Source of the DNA: Marinibaculum sp040216765
GTDB lineage: Bacteria > Pseudomonadota > Alphaproteobacteria > Ferrovibrionales > Ferrovibrionaceae
Direction of reading: 5' to 3'
NCBI GenBank assembly: GCA_040216765.1
Contig: JAVJON010000042.1
Span: 62,001 to 126,000, forward strand
DNA length: 64,000 bases
Both the position numbers and the translations under genes were made by a program. Positions 57,083 through 64,000 of this stretch are shown one piece after another (position 1 is the first letter of the stretch; each line of letters starts with the position of its first letter). A model generated the notes under the pieces. That model was not told the DNA's origin. It saw only the letters and a list, made by a program, of their open reading frames with translations, and ran no database searches.

Positions 57083-58582
57083 TCACGAACGGACGTCGAG
57101 GTTGAGGACCTGCACGCCCCGGCGCAGCCGCAGATGCCAGCCGCCGCGGTCGGTCTGCAGGGCGGTCAGCAGGTCGTCCACCAGCCCGACCTCGCGGTCG
57201 TTCACCGCGACCACCACATCGCCGCGCTGGATCCGGTAGTACCGGGCCCGGCTGTTGTCGGCGATCTCCAGGATCACCACGCCGTCGGCGAACGGGTCCA
57301 GGCCCAGTTCCAGTGCCAGTGCGGGCGAGAGGTTGCCCACGATGGCGCCGGCCAGCGGGTTGCGGCCGTCGATCGACGTCCGGTCGCGCGGCGGGTCCTC
57401 CGGCGCCTCGGCCAGGCGGATCCGCACCTTTGCCGGCTTGCCGTCGCGCTGCACCTGCATCTCCACCTCGTCGCCCAGGCGGCGGGTGGCGATCTGGAAG
57501 CGCAGGGCCTGGGGATCGTCGACCGTGCTGCCGTCGATCCCGGTGATGATATCGCCACGCTGCAGGCCGGATTCCGCCGCGGCACCGCGCGGATGGACCG
57601 CGCTGACCAGCACGCCCTGCGGCCGCGCGAGGTCCAGGGAGCGGGCGATGTCGGCGGTGACCGCCTGGCCGGCGGCGCCCAGCCAGGGCCGCCGGATACC
57701 GTCGCCGGACAGGGCATCGGCCACCACCGCGCGCACCAGGTCGGCGGGAATCGCGAAGCCGATCCCGTCGGATCCGCCGCCTTCCGAATAGATCAGGGTG
57801 TTGATGCCGGCCAGATGGCCGTCCAGGGTCACCAGCGCGCCGCCGGAATTGCCCGGGTTGATCGCCGCATCGGTCTGGATGAAGGAATGGGTGTCCAGCC
57901 GCGAGATCCCGGTGCGGCCGACCGCCGAGATGATGCCGGAGGTCACCGACTGCCGCAGGCCGAAGGGATTGCCGATCGCCAGCACGATATCGCCGACCTC
58001 GAGCCCCGCCGTCTCGGCAAATGACAGGTGCGGCAACTCCTCGCCCGGCGCGTCGATCTGCAGGACGGCCAGGTCGCTGTGGGGATCCTCCAGCAGCACC
58101 CGGGCCGTGTATTCCCGCCGGTCGGGCAAGGCCACGACGATGTCCTCGGCGCCGGCGATGACATGGCGGTTCGTCACGATGACACCGTCCGCGTCGACGA
58201 TCACGCCGGAGCCCAGGGCGTTCTCCGCCCGCTGCTGCGGCATCGCGCCAAGCCCGTCGCCGAAGCCCGGGCCGAAGAAACGCCGGAAGAAGGGGTCGTT
58301 GAACAGCGACGAGGCCGGCCCGCGCCGGACGGCTTGCCGGGTGGCGTAGATGTTCACCACCGCCGGCGAGGCCAGTTTCACCACCGGCGCGAAGGACAGC
58401 AGCAGCTGTCCCTCGGACCGCGGAACGGCGCGCTCCGCGGCCGTGGCGGCGGCCCCGGCCCCGGCCAGCAGGAGCAGCGCCAGACAGAGCGCCGGCAGCA
58501 GGGCATGCAGCGAGGTCAACCGGGGCGCAAGCCGGACGGCCGCGTGCGGATCGGATCGTCTGGATGTGAAAGTCATGCCCAT
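57083..58582 (-). CDS. periplasmic serine endoprotease DegP/DegQ-like
   Basis: 499 residues. A long N-terminal signal ends near ATAAE (about 50). The trypsin-like domain has catalytic His140 (TNRHV), Asp170 (HSDLAVL) and Ser246 (GNSGG). PDZ1 is at about 295-385 and PDZ2 at about 400-495. It degrades or refolds misfolded envelope proteins. Two possible ATGs lie six bases apart (58582, 58576). It lies between rplQ and rarA. Confidence 0.93.
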   Translation of the reverse strand: MGMTFTSRRSDPHAAVRLAPRLTSLHALLPALCLALLLLAGAGAAATAAERAVPRSEGQLLLSFAPVVKLASPAVVNIYATRQAVRRGPASSLFNDPFFRRFFGPGFGDGLGAMPQQRAENALGSGVIVDADGVIVTNRHVIAGAEDIVVALPDRREYTARVLLEDPHSDLAVLQIDAPGEELPHLSFAETAGLEVGDIVLAIGNPFGLRQSVTSGIISAVGRTGISRLDTHSFIQTDAAINPGNSGGALVTLDGHLAGINTLIYSEGGGSDGIGFAIPADLVRAVVADALSGDGIRRPWLGAAGQAVTADIARSLDLARPQGVLVSAVHPRGAAAESGLQRGDIITGIDGSTVDDPQALRFQIATRRLGDEVEMQVQRDGKPAKVRIRLAEAPEDPPRDRTSIDGRNPLAGAIVGNLSPALALELGLDPFADGVVILEIADNSRARYYRIQRGDVVVAVNDREVGLVDDLLTALQTDRGGWHLRLRRGVQVLNLDVRS

Positions 58583-58665
58583 GAAATAGATCCGGCGCGC
58601 CCCCGCTGCAACGGGGACGCGCCGGACCGAAGGGCTGTCGTGCGGGACAGAGGCGGCAGGCGGCC

Positions 58666-59088
58666 TCAGGCCGCCTGGGCTTCGTCCTCGCCCTGGTCCA
58701 CCGGGCCGGAATCCTGGCCCTTTGCGGTGGGATCGCGATCGATCAGCTCGAGCACGGCCATCGGCGCCATGTCGCCCTTGCGGAAACCGGACTTCACGAT
58801 CCGGCAATAGCCGCCGGAACGATCCGCGTAGCGGCCCGCAAGGGTGTCGAACAGCTTGTCCACTGCCGCCTTTTCGGGCAGCCGGGCCAGCGCCTGGCGA
58901 CGGGCATGCAGGTCGCCGCGCTTGCCCAGGCTGATCAGCCGGTCGACGATCGGCTTCAGTTCCTTCGCCTTCGGCACGGTGGTCTGGATCTGCTCGTGCT
59001 TGATCAGCGAGGCCGCCATATTGCCGAACATCGACAGGCGGTGCTGGGTGCGACGGCTCAGTTTGCGGTGGGCGTTACGATGCCGCAT
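58666..59088 (-). CDS. rplQ: 50S ribosomal protein L17
   Basis: 140 residues starting MRHRNAHRKLSRRTQHR, the L17 signature, with IKHEQIQTTVPKAKELKP following. The acidic tail GQDSGPVDQGEDEAQAA (about 123-139) is an alphaproteobacterial extension. The start is the ATG six bases after AAGGAG. It follows rpoA by 69 bp, as usual. Confidence 0.97.
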   Translation of the reverse strand: MRHRNAHRKLSRRTQHRLSMFGNMAASLIKHEQIQTTVPKAKELKPIVDRLISLGKRGDLHARRQALARLPEKAAVDKLFDTLAGRYADRSGGYCRIVKSGFRKGDMAPMAVLELIDRDPTAKGQDSGPVDQGEDEAQAA

Positions 59089-59157
59089 GGTCAACTCCTT
59101 CGCCGGCCGGCGGCACGATCGACAGGATCGCCGCCGGTCCGGATGACATGGACTGCT

Positions 59158-60174
59158 TCAGTAGTTTTCCTGAAGCTTCTTCGCCATTTCCTCGACATTG
59201 TCCGGCGGCCAGTTCGGCACGTGCATGCCGAGGTGCAGCCCCATCTGCGAGAGCACTTCCTTGATCTCGTTGAGCGACTTGCGTCCGAAATTCGGCGTCC
59301 GCAGCATCTCGCTCTCGGTCTTCTGGATCAAGTCGCCGATATAGACGATGTTGTCGTTCTTCAGGCAGTTCGCGGACCGGACGGACAGTTCCAGTTCGTC
59401 GACCCGGCGCAGCAGGTTCGGGTTGAACTCCGGCTCCGACGGCAGATGCTCCTCGGTGCGCTTGGTCGGCTCCTCGAAATTGATGAAGAGCTGCAACTGG
59501 TCCTGCAGGATGCGGGCGGCGATCGCCACCGCATCGTCCGGCTTCACGGTGCCGTTGGTCTCGATCCGCATGGACAGGCGGTCATAGTCGAGGACCTGCC
59601 CCTCGCGGGTGTTCTCGACCTTGTAGGACACCTTGCGCACCGGGCTGTACAGCGCATCCACCGGAATCAGGCCGATCGGCGCATCCTCGGGGCGGTTCGA
59701 CGCCGCGGAGACATAGCCCTTGCCGGATTCCACCGTCAGTTCCATGCGGATCGTGGCCTCGGAATCCAGGGTGCAGAGCACCAGGTCCGGGTCCATGATC
59801 TCGATGTCGTGACCGGTCTCGATCATGCCGGCGGTCACCTCGCGGGGCCCCGACGCGGTCAGGGTCATGCGCTTCGGCCCCTCGCCATGCATGCGCAGGG
59901 CAAGGCTCTTGACGTTGAGGACGATGTCCGTGACATCCTCCTGCACGCCAGGAATGGACGAGAATTCGTGCAGGACCCCGTCGATCTTGATCGCCGTCAC
60001 CGCCGCGCCCTGCAGGGAGGACAGCAGTACCCGACGCAGGGCGTTGCCGAGGGTCAGACCGAAACCGCGCTCCAGCGGTTCGGCAACCAATGTCGCCCCC
60101 CGGCCCTGCTCGCCGGCGCTTTCCACCTGAAGCTTGTTGGGCTTTATCAGCTCCGTCCAATTTCGCTGAATCAC
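59158..60174 (-). CDS. rpoA: RNA polymerase alpha subunit
   Basis: 338 residues. The N-terminal assembly domain (1-235) has ATLVAEPLERGFGLTLGNALRRVLLSSL. After a flexible linker the C-terminal domain (about 250-338) carries ELSVRSANCLKN for UP-element and regulator contact. All parts are complete. Confidence 0.98.
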   Translation of the reverse strand: MIQRNWTELIKPNKLQVESAGEQGRGATLVAEPLERGFGLTLGNALRRVLLSSLQGAAVTAIKIDGVLHEFSSIPGVQEDVTDIVLNVKSLALRMHGEGPKRMTLTASGPREVTAGMIETGHDIEIMDPDLVLCTLDSEATIRMELTVESGKGYVSAASNRPEDAPIGLIPVDALYSPVRKVSYKVENTREGQVLDYDRLSMRIETNGTVKPDDAVAIAARILQDQLQLFINFEEPTKRTEEHLPSEPEFNPNLLRRVDELELSVRSANCLKNDNIVYIGDLIQKTESEMLRTPNFGRKSLNEIKEVLSQMGLHLGMHVPNWPPDNVEEMAKKLQENY

Positions 60175-60412
60175 GTGTTCACCTCATCGCTGGCATCAGC
60201 GGCCGGCATCCGGCACCGACCGCGTCGCAGAGCCGCCGCAGAAGCGCGGGGTTGATCGGGCGGGGGTGCCACATCCTGCCCGCCCCGGCTCTGTTATGTA
60301 CTTGGACGCGCCGGCCGGTCCGGCATGGCGCCCCGGGCGCGGCATGGGAAGGCTTCGAGACCTTCGCCTGCCGGCCCAATCCCGGCGCCGTCCGCGACGG
60401 CGCCGGAGGCCG

Positions 60413-60805
60413 TCAGACGCGCCGACGCTTGCGCGGACGGCAGCCGTTGTGCGGGATCGGCGTCACGTCACGGATCGTCGTGATGCTGAAGCCGACCGCC
60501 TGCAGCGCCCGCAGGGCCGATTCGCGGCCGGAACCCGGGCCGCGCACCTCGACCTCGAGGGTCTTGACGCCATGCTCCGCGGCCTTGCGGCCGGCATTGT
60601 CGGCCGCCACCTGCGCGGCATAGGGGGTCGACTTCCGCGATCCCTTGAAGCCCTGCGCGCCGGCCGACGACCAGGCCACCGTATTGCCCTGGGCATCGGT
60701 GATCGTGATCATCGTGTTGTTGAACGTCGCGTTCACATGGGCGACCGCGTTGGTGATGTTCTTGCGTTCGCGCCTGCGGATGCGGGTGGTCTTTTCTCGT
60801 GCCAT
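60413..60805 (-). CDS. rpsK: 30S ribosomal protein S11
   Basis: 130 residues beginning MAREKTTRIRRRERKNI, with NATFNNTMITITDAQGNTVAWSSAG and the C-terminal PIPHNGCRPRKRRRV. Complete. The spacers to rpoA (238 bp) and rpsM (209 bp) are longer than is usual for this cluster. Confidence 0.98.
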   Translation of the reverse strand: MAREKTTRIRRRERKNITNAVAHVNATFNNTMITITDAQGNTVAWSSAGAQGFKGSRKSTPYAAQVAADNAGRKAAEHGVKTLEVEVRGPGSGRESALRALQAVGFSITTIRDVTPIPHNGCRPRKRRRV

Positions 60806-61014
60806 GCCTAATCCAAATGCTGAAGGCGGTTCCGACGCTGACCGCCGGCTGCCGCCTGCATCGGCATGCCCGCTGCGCGCCATCGGCGCCGGACCATGCC
60901 GTACCCTGAAATCACAAAAGGCGATCCGCCGGAACCGGTTCCGGGGAGGCTCCGCCCCCGCCGGCCCGGCGCCGCGAATGCGCCGCTATTCAATCGCCGC
61001 TGCCAGGCCTTCCG

Positions 61015-61383
61015 TTACTTCTTCTTGCCGGCGATCGGCCGTGCCGGGCCCTTCCGGGTCCGCGCATTGGTATGGGTCCGCTGGCCACGCACCGGCAGGC
61101 CGCGGCGATGCCGCAGGCCGCGATAGCAGCCCAGGTCCATCAGCCGCTTGATGTTCATTGCCTCTTCGCGCCGCAGGTCGCCTTCGACCCGGTAGTCGCG
61201 CTCGATCACCTCGCGAACGCCGATGATCTCGGCCTCCGTCAGCTCGTTGACCCGGCGCTCGGCCGGTACGCCAACCTTGCTGCAGATCTCCTTCGCCTTC
61301 ATCCGGCCGATGCCGTAGATGTAGGTCAGAGCGATCTCCACCCGCTTGTTCGACGGGATGTTCACGCCAGCGATACGTGCCAC
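61015..61383 (-). CDS. rpsM: 30S ribosomal protein S13
   Basis: 122 residues: MARIAGVNIPSNKRVEIALTYIYGIG at the start, RRHRRGLPVRGQRTHTNARTRKGP near the end. Complete. It is 463 bp downstream of adk and follows a long leader from the promoter at 61765-61792. Confidence 0.98.
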   Translation of the reverse strand: MARIAGVNIPSNKRVEIALTYIYGIGRMKAKEICSKVGVPAERRVNELTEAEIIGVREVIERDYRVEGDLRREEAMNIKRLMDLGCYRGLRHRRGLPVRGQRTHTNARTRKGPARPIAGKKK

Positions 61384-61764
61384 GCGATGTCTCCTGCTTC
61401 CGCAACTGCGCCGGCCGGCGCCGCCATGCGGGCCTCGTGCGCGTCAACTCCAGACTGTCCGGTACTCCGGGACCGCCCTATACTCCCAGACCGTGGCACC
61501 ACCCGGGCACCGACCCGACCGGCATTCCGATCAGGTCGACATCGTCGAGCGGCGGCACGACCCACCACATCGCCCGGCAACTTGCTGTCTTGCGACACGC
61601 GTCTGCCGGCGCGGCCTTGCTGCGCGGCAGCCCGAACCCGGCCTGCCTTGCAGATATGCGTATATCGGCGAAATGCCAAGCATCGCCGAGCACCACGCAT
61701 CTTCCGGTCGGTCTGAGTGGCTGGAGTCCGGTGCGGCCCACACCCGGACGGCCTGAGCCGCGGG
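61384..61764. other. long leader between promoter and rpsM
   Basis: About 380 bp with no gene I can support, although several short frames are open. It would form the 5' leader of the rpsM-rpsK-rpoA-rplQ transcript. A ribosomal-protein control structure could lie here, but I could not identify one by eye. Confidence 0.45.
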
Positions 61765-61792
61765 ATTATATGGACTAACCTCACCCAGTCAA
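61765..61792 (-). promoter_or_regulatory. near-consensus sigma70 promoter for rpsM operon
   Basis: On the minus strand TTGACT (61792-61787) and TATAAT (61770-61765) are 16 bp apart, the best promoter in the window. It begins 55 bp after the adk stop codon and points to rpsM, rpsK, rpoA and rplQ. Confidence 0.75.
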
Positions 61793-61846
61793 CAACCGAC
61801 CGTCAGAAAAACTCCGGCCGTGGCGCATATGCCGCAGCCCGGCGCC

Positions 61847-62494
61847 TCACGACGCCACGATTGCCTCTATCTGACGGGTCACCTCGTCGATATCGGCCAT
61901 GCCATCCACAGACCGCAGCACATCCTTGCCCTTGTAATAGGGCAGCAGCGGCGCGGTCTGGCTGTGATAGGCCTTCAGCCGGGAAGACACCGTCTCGGCG
62001 GTATCGTCCTTCCGGCGGGTAAATTCGGTGCCGCCGCAGACATCGCAGACACCGTCCTGCCTGGGCCGCTTGAAACTGTCGTGATAGCCCGCGCCGCAGG
62101 AGGCACAGGTGAAACGCCCGGTGATTCGCTCGACCAGGGCCTGGTCGTCCACCTGCATCTCGATCACATGGTCCAGCGCCTGCCGCTTGTCCGCCAGCAT
62201 CCGGTCCAGCGCCTCGGCCTGGCCGAGCGTGCGCGGAAAGCCGTCCAGGATGAAGCCGGGCGCGCAATCCGGGCTGTCCAGGCGTTGATCGATGATGCCC
62301 ACCACCAGGTCGTCGGGCACCAGGTCGCCACGCTCCATGATCGCTGCTGCCTGCTTGCCCAGGTCGGTACCGGCCTTCACGGCGGCGCGCAACATGTCGC
62401 CGGTCGACAGCTGCGGAATGCCGTGGCGCTCCACCAGCCGCTGCGCCTGGGTTCCCTTCCCGGCGCCGGGCGGGCCCAGCAGGATCAGTCTCAT
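61847..62494 (-). CDS. adk: adenylate kinase
   Basis: 215 residues. The P-loop is GPPGAGKGTQ (7-16), with LSTGDMLRAA for AMP binding. The long LID carries four Cys (CASCG and CDVCGG), so a structural zinc is likely, as in many Gram-positives and some proteobacteria. Interconverts ATP, AMP and ADP. Its ATG overlaps the secY stop by four bases. Confidence 0.97.
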   Translation of the reverse strand: MRLILLGPPGAGKGTQAQRLVERHGIPQLSTGDMLRAAVKAGTDLGKQAAAIMERGDLVPDDLVVGIIDQRLDSPDCAPGFILDGFPRTLGQAEALDRMLADKRQALDHVIEMQVDDQALVERITGRFTCASCGAGYHDSFKRPRQDGVCDVCGGTEFTRRKDDTAETVSSRLKAYHSQTAPLLPYYKGKDVLRSVDGMADIDEVTRQIEAIVAS

Positions 62495-63837
62495 CGGCGC
62501 GCTCCCCTCAGCTTCGACTTCTTGATCAACCCTTCGTACTGATGCGCCAGCAGGTGCGACTGGATCTGCGAGACCGTATCCATCGTCACGGTGACGACGA
62601 TCAGCAGCGAGGTGCCGCCCAGGAAGAAGAAGGTCATCCCGAACCGCCCCATGATGAACTCAGGCAGCAGGCAGATCGCCGCCAGGTACAGGGCGCCGAC
62701 CGCAGTCAGCCGGGTCAGCACATAGTCCAGATATTCCGCGGTCCGCTGGCCGGGGCGGATGCCCGGCACGAAGCCGCCATACTTCTTGAGGTTGTCGGCG
62801 GTGTCCTGCGGGTTGAACACGATGGCGGTGTAGAAGAAGGCGAAGAAGATGATCATCGCGCCGTACAGCGCCATGAACACCGCCTGGCCATGCGCCAGCT
62901 GGCCGACGATGAAGGTCGCCCAGTCCGGCAGGTTGCCGGAGCCGGCGGAGAACTGCGCCACCGCCGAGGGCATTAGCAGCAGGCTGGATGCGAAGATCGG
63001 CGGGATCACGCCCGCGGTGTTGAGCTTCAGCGGCAGATGCGAGCTCTCGCCGCCGAACATCTTGTTGCCCATCTGGCGCTTCGGATACTGCACCAGGATC
63101 CGCCGCTGGGCGCGCTCCATGAACACGATGAACGTGATGATGCCGACGACGCCGACCAGCACCAGGATCACGAAGGCGGTGGACAGCGAGCCGGAGCGGC
63201 CGAGTTCCAGCAGGCTGGCAAGCGCCGCGGGCAACTCCGCCACGATGCCGGCGAAGATGATCAGCGAGATGCCGTTGCCGACCCCGCGCTGGGTGATCTG
63301 CTCGCCCAGCCACATCAGGAAGATGGTGCCGCCGGTCAGGGTGATCACGGTCGTCGCGCGGAAGAACAGGCCCGGTTCCAGGACGGCCGATCCGGCCGAC
63401 AGCGCCTCCAGCCCCACCGCGATGCCGTAGGACTGCACCACGGCCAGCAGCACGGTGCCATAGCGGGTGTACTGGTTGATCTTCTTGCGCCCGCTCTCGC
63501 CTTCCTTCTTCAGCTGCTCCAGATGCGGCGAGACGGTGGTGAGCAGCTGGATGATGATCGATGCCGAGATGTACGGCATGATGTTCAGCGCGAAGATCGT
63601 CATCCGGCCCAGGGCCCCGCCGGAGAACATGTTGAACATGTCCAGGACGCCGCCCTGCTGCTGGTTGAAGATGTCCTGGATGACGCCGGGCTCGATGCCC
63701 GGGATCGGCACGTAGGTGCCCAGCCGGTAGACGATCAGCGCGCCCAGGGTGAACCAGATGCGCTTCTTGAGTTCGGTGGCCTTGGCGATCGCGCCGAAGT
63801 TCAGGTTGGCCGCCAATTGCTCCGCGGCTGACGCCAT
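62491..63837 (-). CDS. secY: preprotein translocase subunit SecY
   Basis: 448-residue core of the Sec channel with ten membrane helices. LGALIVYRLGTYVPIPGI lies at the first helix, ALNIMPYISASIIIQLL forms the plug-gate region, and KKYGGFVPGIRPG the last cytoplasmic loop. The start was chosen at the ATG after GACGAGGAGCACCCGCA. The upstream ribosomal protein gene (rplO in most relatives) is not visible in the remaining 163 bp. Confidence 0.97.
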   Translation of the reverse strand: MASAAEQLAANLNFGAIAKATELKKRIWFTLGALIVYRLGTYVPIPGIEPGVIQDIFNQQQGGVLDMFNMFSGGALGRMTIFALNIMPYISASIIIQLLTTVSPHLEQLKKEGESGRKKINQYTRYGTVLLAVVQSYGIAVGLEALSAGSAVLEPGLFFRATTVITLTGGTIFLMWLGEQITQRGVGNGISLIIFAGIVAELPAALASLLELGRSGSLSTAFVILVLVGVVGIITFIVFMERAQRRILVQYPKRQMGNKMFGGESSHLPLKLNTAGVIPPIFASSLLLMPSAVAQFSAGSGNLPDWATFIVGQLAHGQAVFMALYGAMIIFFAFFYTAIVFNPQDTADNLKKYGGFVPGIRPGQRTAEYLDYVLTRLTAVGALYLAAICLLPEFIMGRFGMTFFFLGGTSLLIVVTVTMDTVSQIQSHLLAHQYEGLIKKSKLRGARR

Positions 63838-64000
63838 TGCGGGTGCTCCTCGTCTATCGCTGCGGGCCGCCCGGAACGGGCCCCGGAACAGCCCCGGTGC
63901 GGATCGGCGGCCGCCCCGCCGCATGGCCGGGCCCCGGCCGGCGGAAACCGGCGGGCCCCTGGCCGATCGGTCGGGGCAGGGCCGCGAGGCCTGGGCGGGT

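Noticed and set aside
61362..61784. A leftward 140-codon frame between adk and rpsM
   Set aside because: Arg/Ala-rich with no family resemblance and no ribosome site; it overlaps the rpsM start and begins inside the promoter region.

Overview
This is a high-GC stretch of chromosome from an alphaproteobacterium. The lineage call rests on a MipZ division ATPase, an ATP12-type F1 assembly chaperone, a DUF1489 protein, and the gene order secY-adk-rpsM-rpsK-rpoA-rplQ-degP-rarA-crcB-rluC. A Rhodospirillales-like organism is plausible, but the genus cannot be fixed from the sequence alone. About 56 protein genes and one tRNA are supported. No transposase, integrase, phage gene, CRISPR array or dedicated DNA-binding regulator gene was seen.

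Left third (1-26.4 kb). A leftward promoter flanked by two TGC-N3-GCA palindromes serves a gene just outside the window. Next come a lipoprotein, a D-Ala-D-Ala carboxypeptidase with a SPOR domain, psuG, a membrane nucleotidyl cyclase translationally coupled to an amidohydrolase, and a leftward string mipZ - VWA - DnaJ-like - galU - ugd - phosphomannomutase/phosphoglucomutase. That string supplies UDP-glucose and UDP-glucuronate and includes the cell-division positioning ATPase. A rightward oxidative set follows (FAD oxidoreductase, Tat-exported flavin amine oxidase, PhyH dioxygenase, fatty acid desaturase). After it comes a leftward block with an HpxZ-like protein, DUF1489, an SLC13 permease and the leucine-degradation genes hmgL-mccA-liuC-mccB.

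Middle (26.4-45.4 kb). Three tandem paralogous exported PRC-barrel-like proteins form a small gene family, two of them closed by strong terminators. They are followed by an SDR, a DsbA-like isomerase, a K+/H+ antiporter and a self-inhibited Fic enzyme of accessory character. A coupled thiolase-RidA-acyl-CoA dehydrogenase operon lies divergent from an AidB-like dehydrogenase. A two-gene chemoreceptor unit (exported sensor plus MCP) comes next, then isovaleryl-CoA dehydrogenase, which completes leucine catabolism away from its partners, and NADP-malic enzyme.

Right third (45.4-64 kb). A candidate 44-residue double-glycine peptide gene and tRNA-Leu(GAG) sit beside a TylF-like methyltransferase and a short FliN. 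Then come lipB, acylphosphatase and the propionyl-CoA carboxylase pair pccA/pccB. The conserved core string follows, from the ATP12 chaperone through rluC, crcB, rarA, degP, rplQ, rpoA, rpsK, rpsM and adk to secY at the right edge. A near-consensus sigma70 promoter sits between adk and rpsM.

Metabolically the window is rich in branched-chain and odd-chain acyl-CoA catabolism: Ivd, MCC, LiuC and HmgL turn isovaleryl-CoA into acetoacetate and acetyl-CoA, PCC handles propionyl-CoA, and malic enzyme supplies NADPH and pyruvate. Very long antisense open frames opposite real genes are a by-product of the GC-rich third codon positions and are not annotated.
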